9,458 bases of DNA. Source: Balneola sp. Its GTDB lineage: Bacteria; Bacteroidota; Rhodothermia; Balneolales; Balneolaceae. The notes under the pieces were generated by a model. That model did not search any database. It had not been told where the DNA came from and saw only the letters and a list, made by a program, of their open reading frames with translations. This document shows positions 7,994-9,458 of the stretch, one piece after another. The stretch spans positions 1 through 9,458 of the forward strand of contig PCAT01000058.1 of assembly GCA_002730655.1 (NCBI GenBank), in the 5' to 3' direction. Positions within the stretch are counted from its first letter, which is position 1; each line of letters begins with the position of its first letter. The translations under genes and the position numbers were made by a program.

Positions 7994-8248
7994 TTATACA
8001 TCATCATAGTCAAATCCTTCGTCTTCCTCGTTGTGAAAAAAGTCTTCTTTTCTAATGTAATCTGGCCAAATATCTTCTATTCCTTCGTAAATGATTTCTT
8101 CGCCTTCATCAATTTCCTCAAGTTCTTCCAAGTTTACAATAACTTGATTAGGCAAGCCATTTCTCTCTGCCCATTCTATTAGCTCTTCGCGAGTTGCTGG
8201 AAAGGGAGCCTCGTCTAGAGCGGCGGCTAATTCAACGGTCCAAATCAT
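7994..8248 (-). CDS. Short acidic DUF2795-type protein
   Basis: An 84-residue cytosolic protein of unknown function. The N-terminal 45 residues match the pattern of short Bacteroidota DUF2795 proteins: MIWTVELAAALDEAPFPAT, then REELIEWAERNGLPNQVIVNL, followed by an acidic tail with EDIWPDYIRKEDFF. It is extremely acidic, with 28 Asp/Glu against 4 Lys/Arg, and ends in FDYDDV. There is no signal peptide, membrane segment or metal motif. The ATG is the only reasonable start, and it sits just downstream of an AT-rich promoter region shared with the divergent tatA. It is on the same strand as the Omp85 operon but 268 nt upstream, so probably a separate unit. The family assignment is from recall of the pattern. 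The fold is expected to be a small helical bundle, and no mechanism is known to me. Confidence 0.8.
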   Translation of the reverse strand: MIWTVELAAALDEAPFPATREELIEWAERNGLPNQVIVNLEELEEIDEGEEIIYEGIEDIWPDYIRKEDFFHNEEDEGFDYDDV

Positions 8249-8337
8249 AATTTTTTACGTACGTTAAGATTAATTATATATTAAAAGAGAGAGTAGTTAA
8301 AAATTCAAGTCTTTCCCAGAATTTTTTTTATACTCAA

Positions 8338-8364
8338 TTCGTGCCAAAAATATTGCTATCTTAG
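8338..8364 (+). promoter_or_regulatory. Candidate promoter for tatA-gatA (Bacteroidota-type -7 box)
   Basis: TATCTTAG at 8357-8364 is one base from the Bacteroidota -7 consensus TAnnTTTG. TTCGTG at 8338-8343 is a weak candidate for the -33 element (consensus TTG or TTTG). Transcription would begin near 8371, leaving a leader of about 30 nt before the tatA ATG at 8402. The -7 box lies inside a 15-bp inverted repeat. The call rests on motif and position only. Confidence 0.4.
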
Positions 8365-8367
8365 CAA
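8353..8367. repeat. 15-bp inverted repeat overlapping the tatA -7 box
   Basis: TTGCTA (8353-8358) and TAGCAA (8362-8367) are perfect 6-bp complements around TCT. The -7 box TATCTTAG falls within the repeat. It may be an operator, or simply the common TTGCTATCTTnGCA form of promoter cores in this group, which is near-symmetrical by itself. Confidence 0.35.
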
Positions 8368-8401
8368 AGATACATTATCGAATTAACCAATACACCTTTT
8401 T

Positions 8402-8617
8402 ATGTTTAATTCATTAGGACCAACTGAAATTATTATCATTGCCCTCTTCATTTTAGTTTTCTTTGGAGCTAAGAGGATACCAGAATTAGCTAAAGGTTTA
8501 GGGCAGGGAATACAAGAGTTTAGAAAAGCCTCTCGCGATATAAGAAAGGAAATTGATGAAACTTCCCGCGATATTGAAGAGACAGTGAAAAACGAAGAAA
8601 AAGAATCAGCAAAATAA
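8402..8617 (+). CDS. tatA: Twin-arginine translocase subunit TatA/TatE
   Basis: A 71-residue TatA-family protein, the pore-forming subunit that moves folded twin-arginine substrates across the cytoplasmic membrane. It has a short polar N-terminus with E9, one membrane helix at about 9-21 (IIIIALFILVFF), the FG hinge at 21-22, and the amphipathic helix signature RIPELAKGLGQGIQEFRKA (25-43). A charged tail follows, with the SRDI motif twice (44-47 and 55-58), which looks like a small internal duplication. The antisense open frame over the same bases is a shadow. The length and the FGxxxIPELxxxLGxGIxEF pattern are standard. tatC is not in the window. gatA follows in the same frame 12 nt after the TAA, so the two are probably co-transcribed from the promoter region at 8338-8364. 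Confidence 0.96.
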   Translation: MFNSLGPTEIIIIALFILVFFGAKRIPELAKGLGQGIQEFRKASRDIRKEIDETSRDIEETVKNEEKESAK

Positions 8618-8629
8618 AAATGCATTATT

Positions 8630-9458
8630 TTGTCTAAAGAAACTATACGATCCGTTCAAAAACGTATCGCCAAAGGAGAAGTTCGGCTACGAGATTTGGT
8701 AGCCGAACATTTAAGTACTATTGAAGAAAGAAATTCTAATATTAACGCGGTTACGCACCTCGATTATGAAAACGTCTATGAGAGGGCAGATCATATTGAA
8801 GCAAAAATTAAAGAGGGCAAATCAGGACCACTAGCAGGTGCAATAATCGGGATTAAAGAAGCTATTTGTGAAGCTGGAAAACCAGCAACCTGTGCATCCA
8901 ATATGCTCCGTAATTTTAAAAGTGTGTATAATGCCACTGTCATTGATCGAATGTACAATGATGATGCCCTATTTTTGGCAAGACATAATATGGATGAGTT
9001 TGCTATGGGTTCTACTAATGAATACTCAATCCACGGAACTACAAGAAACCCTCATAATACTGATTATGTAACAGGTGGTTCTTCTGGCGGTAGTGCGGCG
9101 GCTGTTGCGGCACATTTTGTACAAGCTAGCCTTGGATCTGATACAGGTGGGTCCATACGGCAACCAGCTGCTTATTGCGGTGTAGTAGGGCTTAAACCGT
9201 CCTATGGCAGAGTTTCAAGATATGGACTGATTGCCTATGCATCATCCTTTGATTCTATTGGACCGTTGACGAATTCAGTGGAAGATGCTGCACTAATTTT
9301 AGGTAGTATAGCTGGCCATGACAAAAATGATATGACATCGGTTGCAAATCCCGTTGCTGATTATATAAATGCCGTCGATAATCCCAATAAAAATATACGA
9401 ATAGGTATTCCAGAAGAATATTTTGGAGAACGCTTAGATGCTGAAATCCATCAAAAAA
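8630..9458 (+). CDS. gatA: Aspartyl/glutamyl-tRNA amidotransferase subunit A (3'-truncated by window)
   Basis: The amidase-signature subunit of GatCAB, which releases ammonia from glutamine to convert Glu-tRNA(Gln) (and in some bacteria Asp-tRNA(Asn)) to the amidated form. Visible are 276 residues of a protein usually near 480-490. The Ser-cisSer-Lys triad is in place: K76 in GIKEAI, S151 in GGSSGGSAAAVAA, and nucleophile S175 in SLGSDTGGSIRQPA. NMDEFAMGS (120-128) and the GVVGLKPSYGRVSRYGL region (184-200) are diagnostic. The usual IKDN around the Lys reads IKEA here. No in-frame ATG exists between the tatA stop and the conserved sequence; TTG at 8630 (MSKETIRSVQ) is the best start, with ATT at 8624 or 8627 less likely. 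An out-of-frame ATG at 8620 stops after five codons. gatC and gatB are not in the window. Confidence 0.95.
   Translation, partial: MSKETIRSVQKRIAKGEVRLRDLVAEHLSTIEERNSNINAVTHLDYENVYERADHIEAKIKEGKSGPLAGAIIGIKEAICEAGKPATCASNMLRNFKSVYNATVIDRMYNDDALFLARHNMDEFAMGSTNEYSIHGTTRNPHNTDYVTGGSSGGSAAAVAAHFVQASLGSDTGGSIRQPAAYCGVVGLKPSYGRVSRYGLIAYASSFDSIGPLTNSVEDAALILGSIAGHDKNDMTSVANPVADYINAVDNPNKNIRIGIPEEYFGERLDAEIHQK

Larger units (their letters stand above)
8249..8401. other. Divergent intergenic region between the DUF2795-type gene and tatA
   Basis: This 153-nt, very AT-rich stretch must hold promoters for both flanking genes, which read away from each other. On the plus side the only good element is the -7-like box at 8357-8364. 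On the minus side there are AT-rich TATAAT-like and TAATCTTA-like strings around 8266-8280, but no convincing paired -33 element. A perfect 8-bp palindrome, ACGTACGT (8257-8264), lies 8 nt before the DUF2795 start. No RNA gene or coding frame is supported. Confidence 0.6.

Noticed and set aside
8383..8625. 80-residue minus-strand open frame over tatA
   Set aside because: It is the antisense shadow of tatA, whose protein matches the family over its full length; the minus-strand product is Ser-rich with no recognisable domain.
1..9458. Mobile element, CRISPR array, phage or defence system
   Set aside because: No transposase, integrase, direct-repeat array, Cas, nuclease or toxin-antitoxin pattern was seen on either strand; genes are tightly packed and mostly housekeeping or envelope.

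Overview
The window looks like an ordinary chromosomal segment from a member of the Bacteroidota/Rhodothermota/Balneolota group. Five things point there: a PG_1098-type methyltransferase with a THUMP-like C-terminus, a TonB-dependent receptor with an N-terminal carboxypeptidase-regulatory-like domain, a short acidic DUF2795-type protein, start codons without clear Shine-Dalgarno sequences, and promoter-like TAnnTTTG motifs. The DNA is AT-rich throughout, and no segment stands out by composition. The phylum assignment is inference; I cannot name the genus.

Layout: (1) Positions 1-873 (+) hold the 3' part of a PG_1098-like SAM-dependent methyltransferase, cut by the left edge. (2) Positions 7725 down to 887 (-) hold a compact four-gene block that reads like one operon: an Omp85 (BamA/TamA-type) outer-membrane protein, a stand-alone cyclic-nucleotide-binding-fold protein, RlmD, and a TonB-dependent receptor. 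The junctions are a 10-nt gap, a 1-nt stop/start overlap and an 11-nt gap. Its last gene runs convergently into the methyltransferase, with 13 nt between the stop codons. (3) A 268-nt gap (7726-7993) probably carries the operon's leader and contains a nested inverted repeat. (4) A DUF2795-type gene (7994-8248, -) faces tatA (8402-8617, +) across a 153-nt divergent promoter region. (5) tatA is followed 12 nt later by gatA, which is cut by the right edge.

How the genes relate: two operon members belong to the outer membrane (an Omp85 assembly-type protein and a TonB-dependent transporter). The other two are cytosolic: a sensor-like protein with no visible output domain, and an rRNA methyltransferase. 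The reason for this grouping is not evident from the sequence. tatA and gatA are functionally unrelated (twin-arginine export; Gln-tRNA(Gln) formation) but appear to be co-transcribed. I found no RNA genes, mobile elements, CRISPR arrays, phage genes or defence genes. Most genes are recognisable conserved functions; the points of interest are small ones: start codons, altered motifs, gene order and leader structure.
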